Under the pieces are notes generated by a model. It worked only from the letters and a program-made list of their open reading frames with translations, made no database searches and was not told where the DNA came from. A stretch of DNA of 6,142 bases from Bryobacterales bacterium (GTDB lineage Bacteria; Acidobacteriota; Terriglobia; Bryobacterales; Bryobacteraceae), in NCBI GenBank assembly GCA_003132905.1, contig PKZC01000024.1, positions 1-6,142 of the forward strand, written 5' to 3'. How positions within the stretch are numbered: the first letter of the stretch is position 1; every line of letters starts with the position of its first letter. This document shows positions 1-4,673 of this stretch, in pieces. Both the position numbers and the translations under genes were made by a program.

Positions 1-2
1 AA

Positions 3-182
3 CTGTACGATGTACTAGTCCAGTACATCGAACGTCTACTTTGGGGCGAACACTGCGTCAACGGTAGGAAGCTGGATCAGCAGAACGGCCTGAGCCTAGA
101 GCGAATCGTTCTTGACCGCCCTGACCTATTCTCAGAGTCGGATCGTCAACAGGCAAGGCGAACGCTTGGTATCGCAAGCTGA
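3..182 (+). CDS. 3' end of an unknown gene, cut by the window edge
   Basis: An open frame enters from the left edge and stops at TGA 180-182. It gives 59 residues, beginning LYDVLVQYIERLLWGEH and ending QQARRTLGIAS. The composition is that of a normal soluble helical C-terminus: amphipathic, rich in L, R, D and E, with no low-complexity stretch. I recognise no domain. The stop lies 4 bases before the ATG at 187, which makes this the upstream partner in an operon with the HhH-GPD-like gene and argues against a start for that gene at TTG 112, which would lie inside this frame. The N-terminal part and the function lie outside the window. Confidence 0.7.
   Translation: MYDVLVQYIERLLWGEHCVNGRKLDQQNGLSLERIVLDRPDLFSESDRQQARRTLGIAS
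8..30. repeat. Perfect 9-bp inverted repeat
   Basis: CGATGTACT (8-16) and AGTACATCG (22-30) are exact reverse complements separated by AGTCC. The repeat lies inside the open frame of the partial upstream gene, so it may simply reflect codons such as YDVLVQYI. No T-tract follows, so it is not an intrinsic terminator. Confidence 0.55.
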
Positions 183-186
183 CCAC

Positions 187-732
187 ATGCCAAATCCGAT
201 CAAAGCCAGTGAATTCGACGGCAACCTATCTGAGTATCTGGACAAGTACCGCTATCAACCGAAGCTGACGCCACGACTAGACGACCTTGCCGGGTCGGAG
301 TTCACTCAGGAAACGGTTAACGAGATCGTGCTATGGAAAGTGAATAGGTTTGTAGGAATCGACGGCGAACTTCTTCGGCGCATTAACGACTTGCGAGAGT
401 TAAAGCCCTGTGAGCATCAACGAGCGGAATCCTTGCTGGTCTCACTCCTGAAGGTCCACGGCATCGATGTTTCGATGGCCTCGACCCTTCTGCGTTTTCG
501 GAACCCGGCTGTGTTTCAAATCATCGACCAACATGCGTTTCGGGCCTTGTATGGATCTAATTTCCCGAAGACGACCGTGGTAGCAATGAAGATCAGATGC
601 TACTTTGACTACCTCGACGAACTTGTCAAGCTCTGCAACCAAAAGAAGCTACGGTTCGAGATGGTGGACCGGGTGCTCTACGAATTCGACCGGGCGAAGA
701 ATGGCAAACTTAAAGCGGATCACGACTCATAG
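187..732 (+). CDS. HhH-GPD-like (DNA glycosylase fold) protein, 181 aa
   Basis: The central part (about residues 88-123 from M at 187) reads KVHGIDVSMASTLLRF, then NPAVFQIIDQHAFRALYG. This matches the layout of the helix-hairpin-helix/GPD region of endonuclease III-type glycosylases (LPGVGxKTAxxxL, a P/F turn, then VDTHxxR). Asp114 of IID would be the catalytic Asp. The Lys of bifunctional enzymes is replaced (IDVSMA), so a lyase activity is not expected. The C-terminal VDRVLYEFDRAKNG resembles the end of small uncharacterised proteins of this fold. The iron-sulphur cysteines of Nth are absent and 181 aa is short for a full glycosylase. I chose ATG 187 because it lies 4 bases after the previous stop; a longer frame from TTG 112 would overlap that gene. 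No clear ribosome binding site is seen, so coupling is likely. The function could be base excision, DNA binding, or something else on the same fold. Confidence 0.72.
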   Translation: MPNPIKASEFDGNLSEYLDKYRYQPKLTPRLDDLAGSEFTQETVNEIVLWKVNRFVGIDGELLRRINDLRELKPCEHQRAESLLVSLLKVHGIDVSMASTLLRFRNPAVFQIIDQHAFRALYGSNFPKTTVVAMKIRCYFDYLDELVKLCNQKKLRFEMVDRVLYEFDRAKNGKLKADHDS

Positions 733-743
733 TGAGGAGCGAA

Positions 744-1058
744 ATGTCCAGCACATCGAACCTAACGGCAATCGAAGCGCAACTCAAAGATGGTCATCTT
801 GTTATTCCGTCAGGTATGGTCCCGAAACACGCCCATCAGAACAGCGATCAGAGTTGGATCGTTCACGTTGAAGGGTGGACGGGTGCGGGCGAGTTCGATA
901 ACCCAAAATTCAACTTGTACCCGATTGCGGAGCTTCCATACGTCACCATAACAGTTGGCGAGTGTGGACTGGGCAGACATGATGAGCAATGGTACAGCTT
1001 TGGGAAACCGACGAAGAGTGCCATCAAAGGTGATGACGGATTGATCGTGGAGCCATAA
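744..1058 (+). CDS. Unknown small protein, 104 aa
   Basis: It starts MSSTSNLTAIEAQLKDGHL and ends GDDGLIVEP. ATG 744 is preceded by GAGGAG at 734-739 with a 4-base gap, a strong ribosome binding site that decides this start over the in-frame GTG at 732. The gene begins 11 bases after the HhH-GPD-like gene, so the two are probably co-transcribed. The protein has no signal peptide or membrane segment and is rich in G, W, Y, H and beta-formers (WIVHVEGWTGAG, YVTITVGECG), suggesting a small beta-rich soluble domain. I do not recognise the family. Its place behind the glycosylase-fold protein suggests a partner or accessory role, which is inference only. Confidence 0.7.
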   Translation: MSSTSNLTAIEAQLKDGHLVIPSGMVPKHAHQNSDQSWIVHVEGWTGAGEFDNPKFNLYPIAELPYVTITVGECGLGRHDEQWYSFGKPTKSAIKGDDGLIVEP

Positions 1059-1070
1059 GGTCACGTGTAG

Positions 1071-1146
1071 TGATGGATTCCGATTTCTCCAAGGAAGGCG
1101 TGGATTCGATCTGGGGAGAGGCTGTTCGGAATGCGGTTGTGGATAG
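1071..1146 (+). pseudogene. Decayed copy of the 3' end of the cation transporter gene
   Basis: This stretch aligns with 2023-2099, the last codons of the intact transporter. From AAGGAAGG onward (1091 against 2042) roughly four in five bases agree, including TGTTCGG and TGCGGTTG, and both end in TAG followed by G. The intact gene encodes AKEGIDGIRGKGCSECGCE. Here the first frame gives SKEGVDSIWGEA, and one missing base near 1122 puts the Cys-rich end CSECGCG and its stop (1144-1146) into another frame. No upstream transporter sequence remains: position 1058 is the stop of an unrelated gene. An alternative 29-codon reading from ATG 1073 to TGA 1162 exists, but I regard it as fortuitous. Confidence 0.7.
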
Positions 1147-1198
1147 GTCGGGAGGGTTGTGACGCCTCTAACCGGCATTCATGCGACTCTAGGGCTAT

Positions 1199-1408
1199 AT
1201 GGCATTGACAGAGAGAGCTTTCACGATCCCCGAGATCATGTTGGTCGCTGGAACTCGGGTTGCGCTCGGCGTTGGCATCGGTTTGCTGATTTCGGATCGG
1301 CTCAATGAAGATCAGCGGAAAGCGGCAGGATGGGCACTCCTGGCAGTCGGCGTCTTGACCACGATCCCGATAGTAAAGGGTGTGCTTGCGAAACCACCTG
1401 TGGCGTAA
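1199..1408 (+). CDS. Small two-helix membrane protein, 69 aa
   Basis: The protein starts MALTERAFTIPEIMLVAGTR and has two predicted membrane segments, about residues 14-33 (MLVAGTRVALGVGIGLLIS) and 44-63 (AGWALLAVGVLTTIPIVKGV). A short charged loop, DRLNEDQRK, joins them. AGGG at 1191-1194 lies 4 bases before ATG 1199 and serves as a short-spaced ribosome binding site. The transporter gene follows 58 bases after its stop in the same direction. I have the impression that near-identical small proteins occur in Acidobacteriota and some other soil bacteria, always without a known function. A helper subunit for the neighbouring transporter is possible but unproven. Confidence 0.75.
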   Translation: MALTERAFTIPEIMLVAGTRVALGVGIGLLISDRLNEDQRKAAGWALLAVGVLTTIPIVKGVLAKPPVA

Positions 1409-1420
1409 CTAGCATTTGGG

Positions 1421-1433
1421 CGGCGCTGGAGCC
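1421..1433 (+). repeat. 13-bp direct repeat, copy 1
   Basis: CGGCGCTGGAGCC here is identical to 2117-2129. Both copies lie just downstream of a stop codon (13 bases after 1408, 18 bases after 2099). The second copy forms the inner part of a hairpin; this one has no matching outer stem. It may be a relic of the same duplication that left the transporter tail at 1071-1146. Confidence 0.5.
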
Positions 1434-1466
1434 TTCGCTATCACCGTTGCCGCATACTGAACTCAG

Positions 1467-2099
1467 ATGGCCGTCATCGCCACAGATCGCATCGAGCTTG
1501 TGCGCCGTGGTCGCAAGTTGGAGTACTTCACGGTCGCCTACAACAGCGCTGAAGGTCTGATTTCCTTCGTCGCCGGATTGATCGCCGGGTCGGTCTCGCT
1601 GATCGGCTTCGGGCTGGACAGCATGATCGAAGTCACGTCCGGTGCGGCCCTCCTCTGGCGGCTACATCACGATCTAAACGAATCCCGGCGTGAAGCGGTT
1701 GAGCGGATCACGTTGGGGATTATTGGGTGGTGCTTCATCGCACTCGCTGTTTACGTCGCCTTCGATTCCGGCTGGACCCTGCTTCAACATGAGAAGCCTG
1801 AACGGAGTATTCCCGGCATCATCGTCGCCGCCGTATCGGTCGTGGTCATGCCTCTACTGGCGAGATCAAAGCGGCGAGTGGCTGTGGGCATTGGTAGCGC
1901 CGCCATGAAAGCCGATTCGAGGCAGACTGACTTTTGTACTTACCTTTCGGCAATTCTCTTGGGCGGCTTGCTACTCAATGCGCTTCTAGGCTGGTGGTGG
2001 GCTGATCCTGTTGCGGGACTCGTGATGGTTCCGATCATTGCCAAGGAAGGTATTGATGGAATCCGGGGAAAGGGTTGTTCGGAGTGCGGTTGCGAATAG
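1467..2099 (+). CDS. Short cation transporter (CDF-like membrane domain), 210 aa
   Basis: The protein is predicted to move a divalent metal ion across the inner membrane. About six hydrophobic segments can be seen, near residues 24-46, 50-66, 82-100, 116-132, 157-175 and 179-194. The expected CDF metal-site positions are present in variant form: D51-S-M-I-E55 in the second helix, comparable to DxxxD of FieF/YiiP, and K148-A-D-S-R-Q-T-D155 before the fifth helix, where FieF has HxxxD. WWWADPVAGL (176-185) is the typical sixth-helix entry. The protein lacks the roughly 90-residue cytoplasmic domain of standard CDF exporters and instead ends in GCSECGCE, with Cys204, 207 and 209 as a possible metal-binding tail. 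ATG 1467 has only a weak upstream site (CTGAACTCAG). It follows the two-helix membrane gene in the same direction. Confidence 0.85.
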   Translation: MAVIATDRIELVRRGRKLEYFTVAYNSAEGLISFVAGLIAGSVSLIGFGLDSMIEVTSGAALLWRLHHDLNESRREAVERITLGIIGWCFIALAVYVAFDSGWTLLQHEKPERSIPGIIVAAVSVVVMPLLARSKRRVAVGIGSAAMKADSRQTDFCTYLSAILLGGLLLNALLGWWWADPVAGLVMVPIIAKEGIDGIRGKGCSECGCE

Positions 2100-2106
2100 G
2101 CGGGAA

Positions 2107-2141
2107 GAGCACTGGACGGCGCTGGAGCCGCCGCAGTGCTC
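2107..2141 (+). terminator. Strong hairpin after the transporter gene
   Basis: GAGCACTG (2107-2114) pairs with CAGTGCTC (2134-2141). Inside, CGGC (2117-2120) pairs with GCCG (2127-2130) around the loop GCTGGA. It begins 8 bases after the transporter stop, the usual place for a 3' end, but no T-run follows (CGGGATACGA). It is therefore either a stability or processing hairpin, a Rho-assisted end, or a repeat element. Its inner part contains copy 2 of the 13-bp repeat found at 1421-1433. Confidence 0.5.
2117..2129 (+). repeat. 13-bp direct repeat, copy 2
   Basis: CGGCGCTGGAGCC is identical to 1421-1433 and sits in the apical part of the hairpin at 2107-2141. Confidence 0.5.
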
Positions 2142-2231
2142 GGGATACGAGTGGGTTGCGGACGGCCCTTAGAGCGTGGGGAACACGTTATTTTTCAGGC
2201 GGTTGCTCTCAATTCCAACCGGAACGGCATC

Positions 2232-2630
2232 ATGAGTGCGTTCGGGGCGTTGCAGTCCCTCGCAACCAACGAGACTCACCCTAGAGTTTGGCTTTTACCT
2301 CCCTCACCCTTCCTGTTTCGCAACGGCAATGCGTTCATTCATGAGCCGTTCCATCGCCTCTTCGCCAAGGAGTGCCTTCAGAAATATGCAAAGTTGCATC
2401 GGGCGAAGCCGAAGGAGTTCGACGACCTTGCCCAAATCCTCTTGGGGCAGCGTTCCAGCGGTGAAGCTGTTCTCGTCCCTCATCTATACGTGTGGTGCCT
2501 TCAACGTGACCGTGTTCTTTTTCGTGTTCCACAAAAGGCAATCGTAGTCGAGGGAGTTGATGCGCCGATCACCACGGCGACCGGCGAGAGCGCCATGACG
2601 ATTCAGCGAATCTTGAAGGGAGTCGATTGA
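2232..2630 (+). CDS. Unknown soluble protein, 132 aa
   Basis: From ATG 2232 the protein starts MSAFGALQSLATNETHPRVW. A weak GGAA at 2221-2224 lies 7 bases upstream. The frame stays open back to a GTG at 2136, but that start lies inside the hairpin closing the transporter gene, so I prefer 2232. Visible parts are a hydrophobic WLLPPSPFLF (about 20-29), a basic helical stretch KYAKLHRAKPKEFDDLAQIL (about 49-68), a beta-like VPHLYVWCLQRDRVLFRVPQ (about 78-97), and a C-terminal half rich in V, G and T. There is no signal peptide or membrane helix, and I recognise no family. A possible 17-codon ORF overlaps its stop. Confidence 0.6.
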   Translation: MSAFGALQSLATNETHPRVWLLPPSPFLFRNGNAFIHEPFHRLFAKECLQKYAKLHRAKPKEFDDLAQILLGQRSSGEAVLVPHLYVWCLQRDRVLFRVPQKAIVVEGVDAPITTATGESAMTIQRILKGVD

Positions 2631-2680
2631 GTAAGTCCGATCTCGCAGATGTGCTGGCTCAGTATTTTGCGCAACAGTGA
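2627..2680 (+). CDS. Possible 17-aa coupled ORF or truncated gene start
   Basis: TTG 2627 overlaps the previous stop (TTGA) and is preceded by AAGGGAG (2616-2622) at 4 bases, a good ribosome binding site. It encodes MSKSDLADVLAQYFAQQ and ends at TGA 2678-2680. The sequence resembles a normal protein N-terminus, so this may be the remnant of a gene cut short. The next downstream sequence belongs to a broken minus-strand gene, which would fit a deletion here. Chance cannot be excluded. Confidence 0.25.
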   Translation: MSKSDLADVLAQYFAQQ

Positions 2681-2705
2681 AGTTGAGAAGGTGAACTCAC
2701 AGCGC

Positions 2706-3030
2706 CTACCTTTGAGCGGGCATTTCCTCACGAGCTATCGTGTGGAAGCTTTTGCCGGTCCATTGTAGGTAGAATACGCCGAGGTCATTGTCTTCAAGGC
2801 AGCTTCGGACGATCAGCAGTCGGCTGTCCAGTCGAAACTGAAGCGGATCATTCACCAAATCACATTCCGTCAGTATGCCGCTGAACTTGAAGGGCACATT
2901 CGGCGGGAGTCTATTCGGTCGGTACGGATCACCACACGACCTTGTTGCTGTCGCTGATCTGGACCGCCCACATCGGCCTTGATCGGATGCTGGGGTTTGG
3001 GCTGAAATATCCGACTCGCTTCAGAGACAC
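2706..3030 (-). pseudogene. Frameshifted unknown minus-strand gene
   Basis: Two frames on this strand each look like genuine protein and join near 2929-2943. The upstream frame starts at GTG 3030, gives MSLKRVGYFSPNPSIRS, then MWAVQISDSNKVVW, and stops at TGA 2931-2929. The downstream frame carries GDPYRPNRLPPNVPFKFSG, TECDLVNDPLQFRLDSRLL, IVRSCLEDNDLGVFYLQW and AREEMPAQR, with its stop at 2708-2706. Joining them after VVW gives a continuous domain of about 108 residues, so one base appears to have been lost. The downstream frame alone can start at GTG 2897 (63 aa). The family is unknown to me; beta-rich repeated W/V/I patterns suggest an extracytoplasmic domain. The 5' end may also be incomplete, since no signal peptide is seen. 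It is divergent from the microprotein at 3061. Confidence 0.55.
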
Positions 3031-3060
3031 TCATCTCGATCCAGAGCGTCACACGGCCAG

Positions 3061-3162
3061 ATGAAAAACATTCTGCTCATGTTGATCGCCGCAGCTTTTC
3101 TTGTGATCGCTTTGGCTGTCTACCCGATCACGGTCAGCAAGCGGCTTATTCATGAAAGTTGA
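3061..3162 (+). CDS. 33-aa membrane microprotein, paralogue 1
   Basis: ATG 3061 opens MKNILLMLIAAAFLVIALAV, followed by YPITVSKRLIHES and TGA. Residues 3-20 form one membrane helix followed by a basic cytoplasmic or periplasmic tail (SKR). No strong ribosome binding site is seen (ACGGCCAG precedes the start). The main support is comparison with the microprotein at 4073-4186: ungapped, 11 of the first 21 residues are identical (M1, K2, L5, L6, L8, A11, L14, I16, A19, V20, Y21). It is divergent from the broken gene at 2706-3030 with a 30-base gap, the same arrangement as the second copy. The function is unknown; a single-helix regulator or toxin-like peptide is possible. Confidence 0.5.
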   Translation: MKNILLMLIAAAFLVIALAVYPITVSKRLIHES

Positions 3163-3182
3163 ACAAGCATGGACCGGGCCAT

Positions 3183-3195
3183 GCCGGAAACCGGC
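3183..3195. terminator. Weak hairpin between convergent genes
   Basis: GCCGG (3183-3187), AAA, CCGGC (3191-3195) form a perfect 5-bp stem with a 3-base loop. It lies between the converging 3' ends of the microprotein at 3061 and the lipoprotein-like gene ending at 3233. No T-run follows on either strand, so a role in termination is doubtful. Confidence 0.25.
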
Positions 3196-3232
3196 CACAA
3201 GAACTCTAACCTACGGTACAGTTTTCCCATCT

Positions 3233-4021
3233 CTACTGAAGGCCGCAAGGATCAATCCCGAACATGACACCGTTTCCGTTGGACACAACTGCGGTCTCTG
3301 AGTCACGAGCCTCGATCTGACCGTAGACAACCGCCCAACAGCGGAACACGGCAGCGGTTGGAGAGGGGCGAACGTACTCAAGATCCGTTGTACTCTTCAC
3401 CAAAGCCAGCTTCTCACGGACCGTTTTTCGGTTGAGATGCCAAGGTCGGGTCTGAGGACGTGGCGGGCTAGGGTTGTCAATCACACGTAGTTCGGAAATC
3501 CGATGGTCGGTAGTTTGGCCGCATCCCTTTTGTACTAGTGTCTTTCCCTCGTTCGTCGTATCCAGCCGACCCAGCACAGCAACAACCTTACCGGCAATAT
3601 TCGGCAGTTGTGCAAGTACCTCGCATACGGTGAGTGGATGCAATCCTGTCGCTCGTTCCAGAGCGAGATATTTGCCATCCGGCGTGAGAGTCTGGAGCAA
3701 TATCAATTCGCCGTCCCATGCGGCGAAGCTGAGTTCTTGTCGGGTGGCCGCTCGATCTTGCCCGCTAACCCAGAACTGATCTTGGACAACAATAGCCCCC
3801 GTTTGATCGTTCCAGATGGAGCAAGCATTCACATTGTTCTTCTCATCGACATTGCAACGAAAATACGATCCTCCATCTAGCCCGCCAGCCCAGACAGCGT
3901 CTTCCGGTACTCCGGCTGGTCTGCGCCTCGGTGAGTTATAGCAGGAAGAGCAGAGACCGCAAAGTGCCAGCGTCACAATGCTTGCTAAAATCAGCTTCCA
4001 TCTCAACGTTGCATTTCCCAA
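3233..4021 (-). CDS. Exported, probably lipid-anchored two-domain protein, 262 aa
   Basis: The N-terminus has a basic start (LRWK) and a hydrophobic core (LILASIVTLALCGL, about residues 10-23), then CSSC27: a signal peptide whose cleavage site is a non-standard lipobox with Cys at -3. The first mature domain (about 40-120) contains VWAGGLDGGSYFRC and CSIWNDQTGAIV, a small beta-rich module. The second (about 125-165) contains HPLTVCEVLAQ, AGKVVAVLGRLDT and LVQKGCGQ, resembling OB-like modules of many uncharacterised bacterial exported proteins. Seven further Cys in the mature part suggest disulphides in the periplasm. The start is uncertain: TTG 4021 is the first candidate after an in-frame stop, and TTG 4006 (MRWKLIL) would also give a good signal peptide; neither has a clear ribosome binding site. 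It is divergent from the microprotein at 4073. Confidence 0.75.
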   Translation of the reverse strand: MGNATLRWKLILASIVTLALCGLCSSCYNSPRRRPAGVPEDAVWAGGLDGGSYFRCNVDEKNNVNACSIWNDQTGAIVVQDQFWVSGQDRAATRQELSFAAWDGELILLQTLTPDGKYLALERATGLHPLTVCEVLAQLPNIAGKVVAVLGRLDTTNEGKTLVQKGCGQTTDHRISELRVIDNPSPPRPQTRPWHLNRKTVREKLALVKSTTDLEYVRPSPTAAVFRCWAVVYGQIEARDSETAVVSNGNGVMFGIDPCGLQ

Positions 4022-4072
4022 ACCGCTATACGAAAAAGAGTCGGTCTTTGTTCGCTCAAGGACGAGACTTGT

Positions 4073-4186
4073 GTGAAATTGTTCTTACTCTGGCTGGTCC
4101 CCGCCGTCGTCCTGATGATAGTTTTCGCCGTGTATCGGTTCAGGTCACGAAACTACTTGCTGTCATTCCAGATGCCGAACCGTTGA
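4073..4186 (+). CDS. 37-aa membrane microprotein, paralogue 2
   Basis: GTG 4073 opens MKLFLLWLVPAVVLMIVFAV, followed by YRFRSRNYLLSFQMPNR and TGA 4184-4186. Residues 3-20 form one membrane helix with a strongly basic tail (RFRSR). The first 21 residues match the microprotein at 3061 at 11 positions without gaps, giving the shared pattern MKxxLLxLxxAxxLxIxxAVY. AAGG at 4059-4062 is rather far (10 bases) from the start. The gap to the divergent lipoprotein-like start is about 51 bases, so a shared regulatory region is possible. The repeated arrangement and similarity make coding more credible than length alone would. Confidence 0.5.
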   Translation: MKLFLLWLVPAVVLMIVFAVYRFRSRNYLLSFQMPNR

Positions 4187-4275
4187 TCTCTCTTCTTGTT
4201 TTCAGATAACCACAGTGTTCTTTGGATTAGGGTACCCATCCGGCAAAGCGTATTACGCCGACCCACTCGATTCCA

Positions 4276-4306
4276 GGGAGGGAAGATTTTGGAGGGGGGC
4301 CGGGGG
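4276..4306 (+). other. G-rich tract, possible G-quadruplex
   Basis: There are four G-runs: GGG 4276-4278, GGG 4280-4282, a run of six at 4294-4299 and a run of five at 4302-4306. The loops are 1, 11 and 2 bases, so one loop is longer than in the usual quadruplex rule. CCGGGG (4300-4305) also pairs with CCCCGG (4332-4337), offering an alternative hairpin. Confidence 0.35.
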
Positions 4307-4358
4307 TTAAATTCTCAAAACGGGTCCCTTCCCCGGAATCCTCTCGAACTTCTGCCGC

Positions 4359-4372
4359 TGTGACAATTCACA
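4359..4372. promoter_or_regulatory. Operator-like palindrome
   Basis: TGTGA (4359-4363), CAAT, TCACA (4368-4372) form a perfect 5-bp inverted repeat. The half-sites equal those of CRP, but the spacer is 4 rather than 6 bases, so a CRP site is not claimed. A dimeric repressor site is possible. Confidence 0.3.
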
Positions 4373-4431
4373 ATTGCCAACTCGATGAGACGGGTACGGT
4401 TCGTCTGCTGTCACAGGATTATCTAGGATCG

Positions 4432-4460
4432 AGTGATGACAATGACAACAGTGATTACAA
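4432..4460 (+). repeat. Direct repeat of 11 bases, 18-base period
   Basis: AGTGATGACAA (4432-4442) and AGTGATTACAA (4450-4460) differ at one base. Such short direct repeats in an intergenic stretch beside an excisionase-like gene could be binding sites for a recombinase arm domain, Xis or a repressor. This is inference; only two copies are seen. Confidence 0.35.
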
Positions 4461-4488
4461 CCAAACAATCAAGACCTGGCTTCAGCCG

Positions 4489-4505
4489 TCCGCTCCTAGC
4501 GGACA
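4489..4505 (+). terminator. Hairpin 1 of a tandem set
   Basis: GTCCGCT (4489-4495), CCT, AGCGGAC (4499-4505) form a perfect 7-bp stem with a 3-base loop, followed by AAAAG. It lacks a T-run on the plus strand. On its own it is an RNA hairpin just ahead of a true terminator. Confidence 0.45.
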
Positions 4506-4514
4506 AAAGTGTCG

Positions 4515-4551
4515 CCAGGGGTTTCCTCTGGAATTTCTTTTTCTTTAATTT
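4515..4551 (+). terminator. Intrinsic terminator (hairpin plus T-tract)
   Basis: CCAGGGG (4515-4521), TTT, CCTCTGG (4525-4531) form a 7-bp stem with one G-T pair, followed directly by AATTTCTTTTTCTTTAATTT. This is the classic layout of a Rho-independent terminator for plus-strand transcription. No confident gene ends just upstream, so it stops either read-through from 4073-4186 or a non-coding transcript. Confidence 0.75.
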
Positions 4552-4556
4552 CCGTC

Positions 4557-4596
4557 TCCTGCAGGAGCCTCCGTGCTCCTGCGGGATGTGTTTCTT
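4557..4596 (+). terminator. Second strong terminator-like hairpin
   Basis: TCCTGCAGGAGC (4557-4568) pairs with GCTCCTGCGGGA (4575-4586), 12 bp with one T-G pair and loop CTCCGT. It is followed by TGTGTTTCTT. It lies 5 bases after the T-tract of the preceding terminator, giving two terminators in series ahead of the replication module. Confidence 0.65.
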
Positions 4597-4639
4597 ACAC
4601 AACCCCTAAATCAATTCCGACACGAATTGAGCGTAGCTC

Positions 4640-4668
4640 TTGACTGAAAAGTGTGCATTGTCTAAATG
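4640..4668 (+). promoter_or_regulatory. Possible promoter of the HTH gene
   Basis: TTGACT (4640-4645) is a five-of-six match to a -35 box. TAAATG (4663-4668), 17 bases on, is a poor -10; TCTAAA (4661-4666) with a 15-base spacer is a slightly better box. Either would start RNA near 4673-4676, right at the ATG 4674, which would make a leaderless or nearly leaderless message. Confidence 0.35.
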
Positions 4669-4673
4669 GAGAT

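Larger units (their letters stand above)
4187..4652. other. 466-base stretch without a convincing gene
   Basis: This holds a G-rich tract, palindromic and direct repeats, and three successive hairpins ending in T-rich sequence. The only longer open frame (GTG 4360 to 4548) runs through two hairpins into the T-tract of a terminator and reads as low-complexity, so I do not call it. The stretch separates host-like genes from the replication module and may hold an attachment site, an operator region or a small RNA; I see no matching pair of ends that would decide this. Confidence 0.6.

Noticed and set aside
112..186. TTG 112 as start of the HhH-GPD-like gene (206 aa)
   Set aside because: It would overlap a good open frame that ends at 182, and ATG 187 lies 4 bases after that stop. 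The extra residues do not resemble the family.
810..1178. 122-codon minus-strand frame
   Set aside because: It runs opposite the 744-1058 gene, which has a strong ribosome site, and its product is Pro/Arg/Thr-rich without domain features.
1402..1466. Integron attC site after the 69-aa gene
   Set aside because: GCGTAAC and a later GTTGCCG do not fit the RYYYAAC / GTTRRRY core sites, and no such pairs were found after other genes.
2136..2231. GTG 2136 as start of the 2232-2630 gene
   Set aside because: It lies within the 3' arm of the hairpin closing the transporter gene, and the added residues look random.
2870..3052. 60-codon minus-strand frame
   Set aside because: It overlaps the two-frame pseudogene; its product (Q, R, S rich, no pattern) is less protein-like than WAVQISDSNKVVW in the neighbouring frame.
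3169..3267. 32-codon plus-strand ORF (MDRAMPETGHKN...)
   Set aside because: It runs into the convergent lipoprotein-like gene, has no ribosome binding site and shows no family pattern.
3474..4209. Plus-strand frames of 90-101 codons opposite the lipoprotein-like gene
   Set aside because: They are Ser/Arg-rich antisense shadows of the minus-strand gene, which has a signal peptide and ordered domains.
4359..4372. CRP binding site
   Set aside because: The half-sites TGTGA and TCACA are right, but the spacer is 4 bases rather than 6.
4360..4548. 62-codon ORF
   Set aside because: It passes through two hairpins and ends in a terminator T-tract (LEFLFL); there is no ribosome binding site and no protein-like pattern.
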